Positions 7,498 through 15,581 are shown, numbered from the stretch's first letter. The stretch: DNA of 18,307 nt from Thiotrichales bacterium (GCA_018623305.1 JAAZVR010000009.1:1-18307), one strand, 5' to 3'. Notes: a model not told the origin generated them from the sequence alone. Numbers and translations are program-made.

Positions 7498-8474
7498 CGT
7501 GTGCGCCCCCAATTCAATGCCAACATCAAAAAGCTAAAGCCCATCAACCATAATGATGCAAACCATTCCGTCACGGCTCTTTGTCGATATTGCTGCATTT
7601 CAATTTGATTCATCTGATTAATGGATTCACCCAAATCCTGCAACGCCTGTGCATCCGATGCACGGAAATACTGCCCATCGGTCGCCTTGGATAAACCTTT
7701 CAATAAAGCGGTATCCAAGGCGCCATCAAAAACGGGTCCATTCGATTCATTCCAACGCCCCTGTTCCGCAAGTTTTTCTTCTTCCGTCAATGCGCTTAAA
7801 CCCACCGTATGCACCACCGCGCCTTGTTTTCTGGCATATTCTGCCACCACTAAGGGCGATAAAGTTCCGTGTGTATTGGCACCATCACTGATTAAAATCA
7901 CATTTTTGCCTTCCGAAATCGCCATCGCAAGGCCTTCGGCTAACGCCGTTCCACCACCTGCCAAGCCAATTTCTAGGGCTTTTACTTGATCCAAAACAAA
8001 CGCCATATCGCGCGTCGGTTTAAACAGTCGTTCCGCACGATCGCCAAACACCACAATCCCGATACGCTCACCTTGTCGAGTCGGCAACCACTGGGTTAAA
8101 AACGATTGCACCGTTTGTAAACGATTTTGCTCACCCAAATCATCATCCGCCATACTGGCTGATAAATCGATGGCTAAAATCAACTCACGCCCTAAATCCG
8201 CTTCTGGAGGTAAAGGAGCGACCCATTGAGGCCTCATTAATGCCAAAACAAAACACAGCCAAGTCAAAATCAACAATCGAATAGGCCATTTTGAGGCCTT
8301 ATTTAAACGATTGCCATCTTCAATCCACCATTGCTGAATTTGCGCATAAAAAGGCACTTTTAAGGCCTTATTCGCCGTCGTTGCAGCGCCAAAACGGTAA
8401 ATAAACCATGGCAAAGGCAATAAAAACACCGCCCAAGCCCATGCAAACCCCCATTCATTGCTTAACCAAAACAT
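7488..8474 (-). CDS. batA: VWA domain membrane protein, BatA-like
   Basis: This is a 328-residue inner-membrane protein with a complete von Willebrand A domain. Membrane helices are at about 11-27, 66-82 and, at the C terminus, 303-322. The MIDAS metal site is intact: DLSAS (Asp103, Ser105, Ser107), Thr176 in GGGTALAEGL and Asp197 in LISDGANTHG. VWA proteins of this type work beside MoxR AAA+ ATPases, probably as substrate adaptors in maturation of envelope or metal-containing complexes; this role is known only from related systems. I chose the ATG at 8474 because GGAG sits six bases upstream; an in-frame TTG at 8492 would cover that site. The start overlaps the DUF4381 gene by 13 bp and the stop overlaps the next gene by 10 bp, so the operon is tightly coupled. 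Confidence 0.92.
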   Translation of the reverse strand: MFWLSNEWGFAWAWAVFLLPLPWFIYRFGAATTANKALKVPFYAQIQQWWIEDGNRLNKASKWPIRLLILTWLCFVLALMRPQWVAPLPPEADLGRELILAIDLSASMADDDLGEQNRLQTVQSFLTQWLPTRQGERIGIVVFGDRAERLFKPTRDMAFVLDQVKALEIGLAGGGTALAEGLAMAISEGKNVILISDGANTHGTLSPLVVAEYARKQGAVVHTVGLSALTEEEKLAEQGRWNESNGPVFDGALDTALLKGLSKATDGQYFRASDAQALQDLGESINQMNQIEMQQYRQRAVTEWFASLWLMGFSFLMLALNWGRTRWK

Positions 8475-8923
8475 CGACTGCTCCGAATCCAAGGTTTTAA
8501 GGCCTGAAAGTAAATTTTTGCTTGATTTGAATCACACTGAGGGTGATAAGGATTCGGCGGCTCAGGCAATTGCCCTTTCACCGATTTTGAATTCAAAAAA
8601 TGCACCCAATCTGATGCAGATAAGGCCGCAACCGAAGAATCCGAGTTCAACTCAGTCCACGCCCGCTTCATCTCGCGCAAGCTGGCTTGCACGCGCGCAG
8701 ATTCACTCAGTTCCGCATCCGATTGAATCTGTTTAATTTGCTTGAGCAATCGCCAGCGCGTATGGGGCAATCGTCGCCAAATCCAGACCGACATCATCAG
8801 CATCATCGCCAACGCAAGCAAACCGATCAGCCACCAACCCGGTGCAGGTGGCCAAAAGCCAACGACATCTGGCTCAACGATACCGTGCAATGAGACCAGC
8901 TGGTATTGCAACTGCGCATTCAT
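8462..8923 (-). CDS. DUF4381 domain protein of the MoxR/Bat operon
   Basis: This 153-residue protein matches DUF4381 in layout and operon place. A short N-terminal region with LHGIVEPDVVGFWPPAPGWW leads straight into one membrane helix (about 24-45, LIGLLALAMMLMMSVWIW). A cytoplasmic helical domain follows, with the expected ASDWVHFLNSKS block and a closing aromatic-rich segment (KIYFQALKPWI). DUF4381 proteins are found almost only in operons with MoxR, DUF58 and VWA genes, as here; their function is unknown. The ATG at 8923 overlaps the DUF58 stop as ATGA. A longer reading from 9013 is open but only mirrors the overlapping DUF58 gene. It probably forms part of an inner-membrane complex with the two VWA proteins. 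Confidence 0.88.
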   Translation of the reverse strand: MNAQLQYQLVSLHGIVEPDVVGFWPPAPGWWLIGLLALAMMLMMSVWIWRRLPHTRWRLLKQIKQIQSDAELSESARVQASLREMKRAWTELNSDSSVAALSASDWVHFLNSKSVKGQLPEPPNPYHPQCDSNQAKIYFQALKPWIRSSRCFG

Positions 8924-9792
8924 CGTAACCAACCTTGCAATTGCTCTAATGCACTGATTTGCGTCATCATCGGCCAAACGTTGGCGTTCAACTTCTGCCC
9001 CCATCGCATCCAATCCGCTTGCTGCATCGCATGCAATTCACTTTGACGCTCAGACATTTTCTTTAAAGCCTCACCACTCAATGACAACTGAGATTGCCCA
9101 TCGCTCAACGAGAGTGATGTCACTCCATCCCAACCGCGTTCAAATTCATCGCTAATTGGTAGCAAAACCCAATCCCCTCGCGGCATCCAATCGTGCGGAC
9201 AATCAGCCACCGATGACAGCCAATACCCTCGATCGCCTTGGCGCAATTCGCCTTGTTCCACCGTCACCGCCGCAACATTCAGCGAGATTTGTTTGCCAAC
9301 CGCTCTAGGCTGAACCTCAACCATTTCCGTCAACACTCGCACCCAATCAGGCGTGCGCGCACTCGCTTGAAACTGCAAAACGCCTTTATCCGTCAACACC
9401 GTCGCACCGACTCGATCACCTTCAGACAAATGCCACCAACCCAATAAAGCCGCGGTTTCCAACGCTAGAGCTGACTTCAATTGGCCTTGAGTCGCCCAAT
9501 ACATGGATGAACGTAAATCCACACAAATCCGAATATTTTTACGCTTTTCCTCGGTCACCAAACGCACATACGGCTTACCCAGACGCGCCGAAATCCGCCA
9601 GTCCATCTGACGCACATCATCACCTGCTTGGTACTGACGTGTTTCATCCAATTCCAAACCACTGCCGTGTAATTTCGAGCGATGCGCGCCTTTTAAAATC
9701 TGACGCGCATAATGACGTGACGAACCACCCCGCAAGCGACGAACGAGAAACTTCTGTGCCAACAAGGTCTCAAGCGAAACCGCTAAACTCAT
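8920..9792 (-). CDS. DUF58 domain protein
   Basis: This 290-residue cytoplasmic protein carries the DUF58 signature ELDETRQYQAGDDVRQMDWR followed by ISARLGKPYVR (about residues 47-77). After this comes a VWA-like beta strand, IRICVDLRSSM (about 86-97), in which the metal triad is only partly kept. The family always travels with MoxR ATPases and VWA membrane proteins, and is thought to bridge the ATPase and its targets. The ATG at 9792 shares ATGA with the moxR stop, and its own stop overlaps the DUF4381 start in the same way. No membrane helices are visible. The family call is firm and the role inferred from neighbours. Confidence 0.93.
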   Translation of the reverse strand: MSLAVSLETLLAQKFLVRRLRGGSSRHYARQILKGAHRSKLHGSGLELDETRQYQAGDDVRQMDWRISARLGKPYVRLVTEEKRKNIRICVDLRSSMYWATQGQLKSALALETAALLGWWHLSEGDRVGATVLTDKGVLQFQASARTPDWVRVLTEMVEVQPRAVGKQISLNVAAVTVEQGELRQGDRGYWLSSVADCPHDWMPRGDWVLLPISDEFERGWDGVTSLSLSDGQSQLSLSGEALKKMSERQSELHAMQQADWMRWGQKLNANVWPMMTQISALEQLQGWLR

Positions 9793-10715
9793 AGCACCAC
9801 AGAATTTAAGATATCTTGAATCACATCATCTGCCGTTACACGATCAGCCATCGCTTGATACGACAACAACAAACGGTGACGCAATACAGGAAACAACATC
9901 GTCTGAATATCAATCGGTTCGACATGCGCTCGATCATTCAACCATGCGTGCGCTCGCACGGCTTTATCCAATGTCAAAGTCGCTCGCGGACTCACACCTT
10001 GCTCGATGTATCTATGGCCTGTGCGCGTTGCACACACCAAAGCCACTAAATAACGCTCTAAATCTTCACTCAGAAAGATGGCTTTAACTTCATCACGCGC
10101 CGCTAATAAGGCCTCTTTAGACACCGCTTGTTCGACTTTTTGAAAATCACGCTCACGCACTCGACGCATCACCGCCAATTCCGTTTCCGCACTCGGATAA
10201 TCCAATTGAACATGCAAAGCAAAACGGTCAAGTTGCGCCTCGGGTAGCGCGTAAGTCCCTTCTTGTTCCAAAGGGTTTTGCGTCGCCAAGACCATAAACG
10301 GCTCGGGTAAATCATAGCGTTTACCCGCCACGGTAATTTGATGCTCCGCCATGGCTTCCAACAAAGCCGCTTGCACTTTCGCAGGCGCACGGTTGATTTC
10401 ATCCGCTAAGATAAAGTTGTGAAACAAAGGCCCAGGCACATAATCAAAACGTTCGTTCTTCGCAGAGTAGATTTCTGTGCCTGTTAAATCCCCCGGCAAT
10501 AAATCAGGGGTGAATTGAATGCGTTGAAAATCTCCTTCAACGGAATCCGATAATGCTTTCGCCGCCGTTGTTTTCGCCAGCCCAGGCGGGCCTTCTAAAA
10601 GCACGTGACCTTCAATCAAAAGGCCAATCATTAAACTGTCAATCAAGGCCGACTGCCCCAAAACAACTTGGTGCATTTGCGCGATGGCAGATTGAAACTG
10701 TGCTTGATGGCTCAT
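9789..10715 (-). CDS. moxR: MoxR-family AAA+ ATPase
   Basis: MoxR ATPases are hexameric chaperone-like AAA+ proteins that act with VWA partners to mature or activate client complexes. The 308-residue protein shows Walker A GPPGLAKT (42-49), the MoxR pattern FTPDLLPGDLTGTEIY, Walker B FILADEINRA with Asp105/Glu106, sensor 1 ATQNP (Asn147), LPEAQLDRFALH with arginine-finger candidates, and the C-terminal lid with VSPRATLTLDKA and LFPVLRHRLLL. It is the first gene of a five-gene unit (moxR, DUF58, DUF4381, VWA, VWA-TPR). The ATG at 10715 has AGGA about eight bases upstream, and a TATAAT box lies 37 bases ahead. The client is not evident from the sequence. Confidence 0.95.
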   Translation of the reverse strand: MSHQAQFQSAIAQMHQVVLGQSALIDSLMIGLLIEGHVLLEGPPGLAKTTAAKALSDSVEGDFQRIQFTPDLLPGDLTGTEIYSAKNERFDYVPGPLFHNFILADEINRAPAKVQAALLEAMAEHQITVAGKRYDLPEPFMVLATQNPLEQEGTYALPEAQLDRFALHVQLDYPSAETELAVMRRVRERDFQKVEQAVSKEALLAARDEVKAIFLSEDLERYLVALVCATRTGHRYIEQGVSPRATLTLDKAVRAHAWLNDRAHVEPIDIQTMLFPVLRHRLLLSYQAMADRVTADDVIQDILNSVVL

Positions 10716-10751
10716 AGGGATTGTCCTGTTAAATGACTTGGAAATCCGGCT

Positions 10752-10780
10752 ATTATACCTTAGGGAATGACATCACAAAA
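10752..10780 (-). promoter_or_regulatory. Possible promoter of the moxR operon
   Basis: A perfect TATAAT (10752-10757) lies in the last codons of the decayed kinase, about 37 bases before the moxR ATG. The -35 region is poor: TTGTGA at a short 15-base spacing, or TTTTGT at 17. Since the upstream kinase gene is dead, moxR should need its own promoter, which gives the box some support. Confidence 0.35.
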
Positions 10781-11407
10781 CGCGCGCCTGACTCCGTGTT
10801 CTCAACGCTCATTTGACCATTAAACGAATTCTCAATAATCATTTTTGACATATATAAACCCAATCCCGTGCCATTGAGTGACTTGGTTGAAAAATAAGCA
10901 TCGAATAAGTTTTTCATCACCACAGCAGGAATGCCACCTGCATTATCCTCAACAATAATCTGTTTCTCGCCTATCATCCCCGGTTGTAGGGTTATACGGA
11001 CCCACTTTTGCTCAGTTGAATGCAATGCGTGCTGCTCGATGGCGTTTTTCAATAAATTTAGAATGACTTGCACAGTTGAAGGAAATGAGGCAACGCTTGA
11101 TACGTCAAAGCCCTTGCCAAAGCGAGACAAGTTTTCATTGTGTGAGTATTGCAATCAACCGATGAGTTAACAGCACTTAAACCGCGTTCCGCTTGCAAAC
11201 TAAAAATTAAGAAATCCAATTAATCAGAGGCTTCATACCAAGCTTGCGCGGCAACAATTTCCCTCTGCTGTTGGGACTGATATTAAGATGCGAGAGAGTA
11301 TAAAAAAGCAAAACACTCGCTGGAAGGATAAGGATGACATACAGCTTGGTATTCAGCTTTGCACGTGTGAATCGTTTGAGTAGCCAACCGAGTTGCATTG
11401 ATAACAT
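10753..11407 (-). pseudogene. Decayed membrane sensor histidine kinase, NIT-like sensor
   Basis: Three frames of the minus strand together spell one broken sensor kinase. The first (from ATG 11407) has a basic head and a membrane helix (YVILILPASVLLFYTL). A frame change near 11270 then gives QQREIVAAQAWYEASD, an in-frame TAA at 11222, and SLQAERGLSAVNSSVD. This resembles the opening helix of nitrate/nitrite-sensing (NIT) domains, which follow such a helix. After a large deletion, a third frame from about 11154 carries a whole HATPase_c domain: N box VILNLLKNAIEQH, G1 VEDNAGGIP, F box FDAYFSTK and G2 GTGLGLYMSK, ending at 10753. The HisKA helix with its phosphorylated His is missing. A TATAAT at 11430-11435 may be the old promoter. 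The last frame could still be translated as a short ATPase fragment, but I see no ribosome site for it. Confidence 0.85.
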
Positions 11408-11478
11408 TCCTGCATATTTCAAGACTTGGATTATACAAAATTAAAACAGAAATGCTATCAACAGGCGTCAGTGTTGAA

Positions 11479-12411
11479 TCAACGACGCTTATTATCAATC
11501 AATGTTTTTTCAGCTTTTGCGCCCAAGTAAACATACACACCCAGACCAATCAAAAGCACAACCGCTGAAATCATGATCAATGCGGCATGAGATAAGTATT
11601 CTGCCTGTCCCATTGCACCTTTAAACATCAACAACAAGGCCTCAATCGAAACGGCCACCAAAATAGAAGCCATAAAACGCGTAATCGTTCGACGCGTCGT
11701 TGAGTGACGGAAGATGTCTTTATGCGTCAAAACTTCTTCTTCGAGCGTTGTTTTTGCGAGATCAAAAATCGCCATTCCTAAAGTGAGATAGATAATGGCA
11801 GTAAAAGGCTGATGGTAATCGGTGTTGCCACTGAACATAGACGTCATTTCGCTGAAGGCAGAAAACAATAGCATGCCAACGACTGCAAACAAGCCTAAGC
11901 TGAACACTGCGTGAGTCACTTTAAACACTGGCTCAAAGCGTGTGCGAAGATGATCCCCCATCAAAAAACGGATCGTTTCGGACAAATCTAAATCCAAAAC
12001 CATGTAGCCCATGACCTTATCACCATCCATTACTTGGATGGCTGAACTCAAGCACAACGAATGATCCACGCAAGACAAATACGGCTCCGTCACAACAACA
12101 TCACCCGATGCCTTCGCCTGTAGGAAATACGGACGTTGCGAGCGGTCTTTACCCTCACCTGATTCGGTTTCAATCTGACCATCATTTAAGAGGAAGTTAT
12201 CATTCAACTGCACGCCATTAGCATCCAGCATGTAGAACATGGTAATAAAGCCATAGTTGTGCGAAATATCTTTCAGCGTACGTTCACGAAATTTCGCATC
12301 GAGCATCAAATCTTTCTCAGCAATGCCATGAAGAATCGAACCCAGTAACTCTTGCAATGCCTCTCGGTTGTCATGGTAACGTTCGATTTCTGATAAATAA
12401 TTACGACTCAT
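11479..12411 (-). CDS. Cache/PDC-like sensor protein with four membrane helices, no output domain
   Basis: I recognise only the broad type of this 310-residue protein. Residues 1-150 look like a PDC/Cache sensor (LKDISHNYGFITMFYMLDANG, RPYFLQAKASGDVVVTEPYLS, SSAIQVMDGDKVMGYMVLDLDL). They are followed by four membrane helices at about 165-186, 203-220, 246-264 and 276-297, and a short basic tail. There is no kinase, GGDEF, methyl-accepting or other output domain. It is also odd that no membrane helix precedes the Cache part, since Cache domains are normally exported; the N terminus would stay in the cytoplasm unless the topology is unusual. Two Cys (114, 120) flank a CVDHSLC stretch. The ATG at 12411 overlaps the ntrC stop as ATGA, so the two are co-translated, and the protein may act on NtrC or in the same response. 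That link is inference. Confidence 0.75.
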   Translation of the reverse strand: MSRNYLSEIERYHDNREALQELLGSILHGIAEKDLMLDAKFRERTLKDISHNYGFITMFYMLDANGVQLNDNFLLNDGQIETESGEGKDRSQRPYFLQAKASGDVVVTEPYLSCVDHSLCLSSAIQVMDGDKVMGYMVLDLDLSETIRFLMGDHLRTRFEPVFKVTHAVFSLGLFAVVGMLLFSAFSEMTSMFSGNTDYHQPFTAIIYLTLGMAIFDLAKTTLEEEVLTHKDIFRHSTTRRTITRFMASILVAVSIEALLLMFKGAMGQAEYLSHAALIMISAVVLLIGLGVYVYLGAKAEKTLIDNKRR

Positions 12412-13820
12412 TTTTCATTCATTCCTAATTCTTTCATTTTACGGGTGAGCGTATTTCGCCCCCACCCCATCAGCCGAGCGGTTTCTTGCTTATGGTCTTG
12501 CGTGTGCGCCATTACTTCTTCAATGACCGACTGCTCAAGCATTCGTTCGGCTTTGTAATAAATATTTTCTTCGCCTTTTTCTAAGGCCTCATTCACCCAA
12601 TCACGCAAGACATCGCTCCAAGGTTCATTCGTCTGCGATGTAGAGTGTGTTTTTTTACCCAATATATCAGGGGGCAAATCCCCTAATTCAACCCGTTCAT
12701 TCGGTGCCATAATCGTTAACCATAACGCCACATTCGCCAGCTGGCGAACATTACCCGGCCATTCATAACGCGTTAAAAACTGAAGCGCTTTCTTGGATAA
12801 CTTTTTCGGCACCATCCCTTGGTCTAAGGCTGATTTTTCGAGATGATGCACCATCAATTTTGGAATATCTTCTTTACGTTCTCGAAGCGGTGGAATTTGA
12901 ATACGAATCACATTCAAACGATGGAATAGATCTTCACGAAAATCGCCTCGTGCCACAAGGTCTTCTAAATTTTGGTGCGTGGCTGCCACAATTCGGACAT
13001 CGGTTTTCATCAACTGTGTACCGCCGACTCGGTGAAACTCGCCATAACTCAACACACGTAGCAATCGAGTTTGCAAATCCAATGGCATATCACCGATTTC
13101 ATCTAAAAACAGCGTACCGCCATTGGCTTGCTCAAAACGACCAATGCGCTTGTCATGTGCGCCTGTAAAGGCACCTTTTTCATGACCAAACAATTCAGAC
13201 TCTAGCAAATCTTTGGCAATGGCCGCGGCATTAATCGCAACGAATGATTTATCTTTTCTCGGGCTGTTATCGTGCAATGCTCGAGCAATGAGTTCTTTAC
13301 CCGTCCCTGTTTCACCGTTAATCAATACCGACACAGTAGTGGTCGATAAACGACCAATGATACGAAACACTTCTTGCATCGAAGGCGCTTCACCAATGAT
13401 GTCAAATTCGCCCGGTGCATCATTTTTAATTTGAGCCACACTGGCAGAGCTTGCTTTTTTTAGTGCGCGATCCACCAAATCCAGCATTTCTTGCAAATCA
13501 AACGGCTTAGGCAAATACTCAAACGCACCACCTTGGAACGCACTGACTGCACTTTCCATATCTGAAAACGCCGTTGAAATGATGACAGGTAAACGAGGAA
13601 AACGGGCGTGAACTTTTTCTAGGAACTCAAAACCATCCATGCCCGGCATACGAACATCACTGATGATTAAATCGGGCTGCTCACCTTCTAATGCAGGCCA
13701 TGCCTCGTCTGCGCAATCATAGACTTTGATTTGATAATCATGTTTTCCAAGCGCCTTTTGCAGCACCCAGCTGATGGAAGGATCATCTTCGACAATCCAA
13801 ATTGTTGGTGAAGTTTCCAT
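12408..13820 (-). CDS. ntrC: NtrC-type nitrogen response regulator, sigma-54 activator
   Basis: The 470 residues have the standard NtrC plan. A receiver domain (about 5-120) has acidic pocket Glu11/Asp12/Asp13, phospho-acceptor Asp55 (LIISDVRMPGMDG) and Lys105 in FEYLPKPFD. A central AAA+ domain has Walker A GETGTGKE (169-176), the sigma-54 contact loop GAFTGA (216-221), Walker B LFLDE (Asp240/Glu241) and an R-finger region FREDLFHRL. A C-terminal Fis-type helix-turn-helix ends ETARLMGWGRNTLTRKMKELG. Phosphorylated NtrC binds enhancers and drives sigma-54 promoters for nitrogen genes, probably including the one at 16273-16290. The length and the GAFEYLPKPFD motif favour NtrC over other regulators of its class. 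The ATG at 13820 has AGGAT upstream. No ntrB lies beside it; the next gene is the Cache membrane protein and then a dead kinase. Confidence 0.92.
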   Translation of the reverse strand: METSPTIWIVEDDPSISWVLQKALGKHDYQIKVYDCADEAWPALEGEQPDLIISDVRMPGMDGFEFLEKVHARFPRLPVIISTAFSDMESAVSAFQGGAFEYLPKPFDLQEMLDLVDRALKKASSASVAQIKNDAPGEFDIIGEAPSMQEVFRIIGRLSTTTVSVLINGETGTGKELIARALHDNSPRKDKSFVAINAAAIAKDLLESELFGHEKGAFTGAHDKRIGRFEQANGGTLFLDEIGDMPLDLQTRLLRVLSYGEFHRVGGTQLMKTDVRIVAATHQNLEDLVARGDFREDLFHRLNVIRIQIPPLRERKEDIPKLMVHHLEKSALDQGMVPKKLSKKALQFLTRYEWPGNVRQLANVALWLTIMAPNERVELGDLPPDILGKKTHSTSQTNEPWSDVLRDWVNEALEKGEENIYYKAERMLEQSVIEEVMAHTQDHKQETARLMGWGRNTLTRKMKELGMNEK

Positions 13821-13872
13821 ATCGGTATCCTTTTACACTTGCACCATTTTAGAGCATTCTAATTTTGGATTT

Positions 13873-13917
13873 ATGTAAGATTTAAGGCCTTTTCATCTCA
13901 AGCCTCAAGTCTTACAT
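13873..13917 (-). terminator. Long imperfect hairpin between amtB and ntrC
   Basis: ATGTAAGATTTAAGGC (13873-13888) pairs with GCCTCAAGTCTTACAT (13902-13917), a 16-bp stem with one mismatch and one G-T pair around a 13-base loop. It directly abuts the hairpin at 13918-13943. It is symmetric, so the strand is uncertain, and no T-run follows on the minus strand. It may act as a processing or attenuation structure rather than a terminator. Confidence 0.4.
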
Positions 13918-13943
13918 CTCTTCGCGAACTCAGTCGCGAAGAG
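13918..13943 (-). terminator. Hairpin downstream of amtB, likely transcription end
   Basis: CTCTTCGCGA (13918-13927) and TCGCGAAGAG (13934-13943) form a perfect 10-bp stem with a six-base loop, 21 bases after the amtB stop. The position is right for ending the porin-glnK-amtB transcript. A T-run is lacking on the minus strand; the plus strand has a loose TGTTTGATTT. Together with the next hairpin it separates amtB from ntrC. Confidence 0.55.
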
Positions 13944-13964
13944 TGTTTGATTTAAAAGATCGAG

Positions 13965-15215
13965 TTATTTTTTGAACTCTGGGTAAGCTTCCATGCCACA
14001 TTCAGACATATCCACACCCTGCATCTCTTCTTCTTCTGTCACACGTAGACCCATTGTGACTTTCAAGATGTACCACACTACGAAACTTGCAGCGAATACC
14101 CAAGCGAAGATTACGAATGCACCGTACAACTGAGCACCTAGCGTTGCATCAGCGTTTGAAAGCGTTACCGCAATCAGACCCCATACACCCACGATACCGT
14201 GTACTGAAATCGCACCGACTGGATCATCAATTTTGATTTTGTCCAAAGTGATGACAGAGAACACTACCAAGATACCACCGATTGCACCAATCAACGTTGC
14301 CAAACCTGGCGTTGGAGCCAAAGGTTCTGCAGTAATCGATACTAGGCCTGCTAACGCGCCATTCACAGCCATTGTCAAATCGGCTTTGCCGAACAAGAAG
14401 CGAGCTGTAATCAAAGCGGCAATCAAACCACCGGCTGCTGCCATGTTCGTGTTAACGAATACCATTGCAACGGCATTTGCTTCTTCGATGTTTGACACTT
14501 TAAGCTCAGAACCACCGTTGAAACCGAACCAACCCAACCAAAGGATGAACATACCTAGCGCAGCTAGAGGCATATTTGCACCTGGGATTGCACGCACTTC
14601 ACCGTTAGGACCGTATTTGCCTTTACGCGCACCTAGCAAGATAACACCCGCCAAAGCTGCTGCCGCACCGGCCATGTGAACAATACCTGAACCTGCGAAA
14701 TCTTGGAAACCTGCAGCATCTAGGAAACCGCCACCCCATTTCCAGTAACCTTCCAATGGGTAGATAAAGCCAGTAAACACAACAGCAAATGCAAGGAATG
14801 CCCACAACTTCATACGCTCAGCAACTGCACCCGATACAACTGACATTGCTGTCGCTACGAATACAACCTGGAAGAAGAAATCTGCCATGCTTGAATAGTA
14901 AGGTGCGTCATCGCCACCCGCTAGAACAGACTCAACTGAGTTATCTGCACCCAAGAAGAAACCAAATTCTGGGAAGAAACCGCTGTCGCCAGAACCGTAC
15001 ATGATGTTATAACCCACAAACATGTACATGATACATGCTATGGCAAACAACGAAACGTTCTTAACTAGAATTTCAGTGGTGTTCTTTGAACGAACCAAAC
15101 CGGCTTCCAACATTGCGAAACCTGCGGCCATCCACATAACGAAGGCACCTGAAATTAGGAAATAAAAGGTATCTAAAGCGTACCCAAGCTGAATCGTATT
15201 ATTTAACGCTTCCAT
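13965..15215 (-). CDS. amtB: Ammonium transporter AmtB
   Basis: AmtB is a trimeric inner-membrane channel that takes up ammonium. The 416-residue protein begins with a helix starting DTFYFLISGAFVMWM and has no cleaved signal of the E. coli sort. The conserved blocks include MLEAGLVRSKN, ADFFFQVVFVATAMSVVSGA, DFAGSGIVHMAGA and ISVHGIVGVWG. The pore twin histidines are His180 and His339. The cytoplasmic C-terminal tail (EEEEMQGVDMSECGMEAYPE) is the conserved region that contacts GlnK. The ATG at 15215 has AAGGAG about eight bases upstream and lies 11 bases after the glnK stop, so they form one operon. GlnK in its non-uridylylated state is known to block the channel when ammonium is plentiful. 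Transcription most likely comes from the sigma-54 promoter ahead of the porin gene. Confidence 0.97.
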   Translation of the reverse strand: MEALNNTIQLGYALDTFYFLISGAFVMWMAAGFAMLEAGLVRSKNTTEILVKNVSLFAIACIMYMFVGYNIMYGSGDSGFFPEFGFFLGADNSVESVLAGGDDAPYYSSMADFFFQVVFVATAMSVVSGAVAERMKLWAFLAFAVVFTGFIYPLEGYWKWGGGFLDAAGFQDFAGSGIVHMAGAAAALAGVILLGARKGKYGPNGEVRAIPGANMPLAALGMFILWLGWFGFNGGSELKVSNIEEANAVAMVFVNTNMAAAGGLIAALITARFLFGKADLTMAVNGALAGLVSITAEPLAPTPGLATLIGAIGGILVVFSVITLDKIKIDDPVGAISVHGIVGVWGLIAVTLSNADATLGAQLYGAFVIFAWVFAASFVVWYILKVTMGLRVTEEEEMQGVDMSECGMEAYPEFKK

Positions 15216-15226
15216 TTGAAAACTCC

Positions 15227-15565
15227 TTAGATCGCTTCGTTGCCGGTTTCACCGGTACGAATTCGAATCACATTTTCCAATTCAGTGACGAAGATTTTTC
15301 CATCACCGATTTGACCTGTACCTGCAGACTTAGCAATTGACTCCAAAACCTGATCCAAAAGCTCGCTAGAGATCGCAATCTCTAGCTTGATTTTTGGAAG
15401 GAAGTCGACAACGTATTCAGCACCGCGATAAACTTCAGTATGGCCTTTTTGACGACCAAACCCTTTAACTTCAGAGACTGTAATCCCTGTGACGCCAATC
15501 TCAGACAACGCGTCGCGCACGTCGTCGAGTTTGAACGGTTTGATAATGGCTGTTACAAGCTTCAT
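15227..15565 (-). CDS. glnK: Nitrogen regulatory protein PII (GlnK)
   Basis: This 112-residue trimeric signal protein senses 2-oxoglutarate and ATP/ADP and controls AmtB and the NtrB/NtrC and GlnE pathways. It shows the full PII pattern: MKLVTAIIKPFKLDDVRDAL, the T-loop GHTEVYRGAEYVVDFLPK with the uridylylation site Tyr51, the ATP-binding TGQIGDGKIFV block, and the C-terminal IRIRTGETG. Placement directly before amtB marks it as GlnK rather than GlnB. The ATG at 15565 has GAGAGG about six bases upstream; only 16 bases separate it from the porin gene stop. A GlnD uridylyltransferase must be encoded elsewhere. Confidence 0.97.
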   Translation of the reverse strand: MKLVTAIIKPFKLDDVRDALSEIGVTGITVSEVKGFGRQKGHTEVYRGAEYVVDFLPKIKLEIAISSELLDQVLESIAKSAGTGQIGDGKIFVTELENVIRIRTGETGNEAI

Positions 15566-15581
15566 ATCGACCTCTCAAAAA

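Noticed and set aside
10753..11154. Stand-alone ATPase protein (133 residues, anti-sigma-factor-like)
   Set aside because: The start would be a TTG without a ribosome site right after an in-frame TGA, and the upstream DNA holds other pieces of the same kinase.
11461..11495. GCGTC/GACGC and GTTGA/TCAAC repeats after the Cache-like gene as a terminator
   Set aside because: Stems are only five bp, imperfectly nested, and without a T-run.
907..13890. AAGGCC(T) seen repeatedly (about 20 copies by eye), as a possible uptake or architectural motif
   Set aside because: Most copies lie in coding DNA where GCC-TTN codons (Ala then Leu or Phe) explain them. The excess over chance is modest, and no constant flanks were seen; a genome-wide count would decide.
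14233..14679. Long plus-strand ORF inside amtB
   Set aside because: Pro/Ala/Lys-rich antisense reading of membrane-helix codons; amtB is certain on the other strand.
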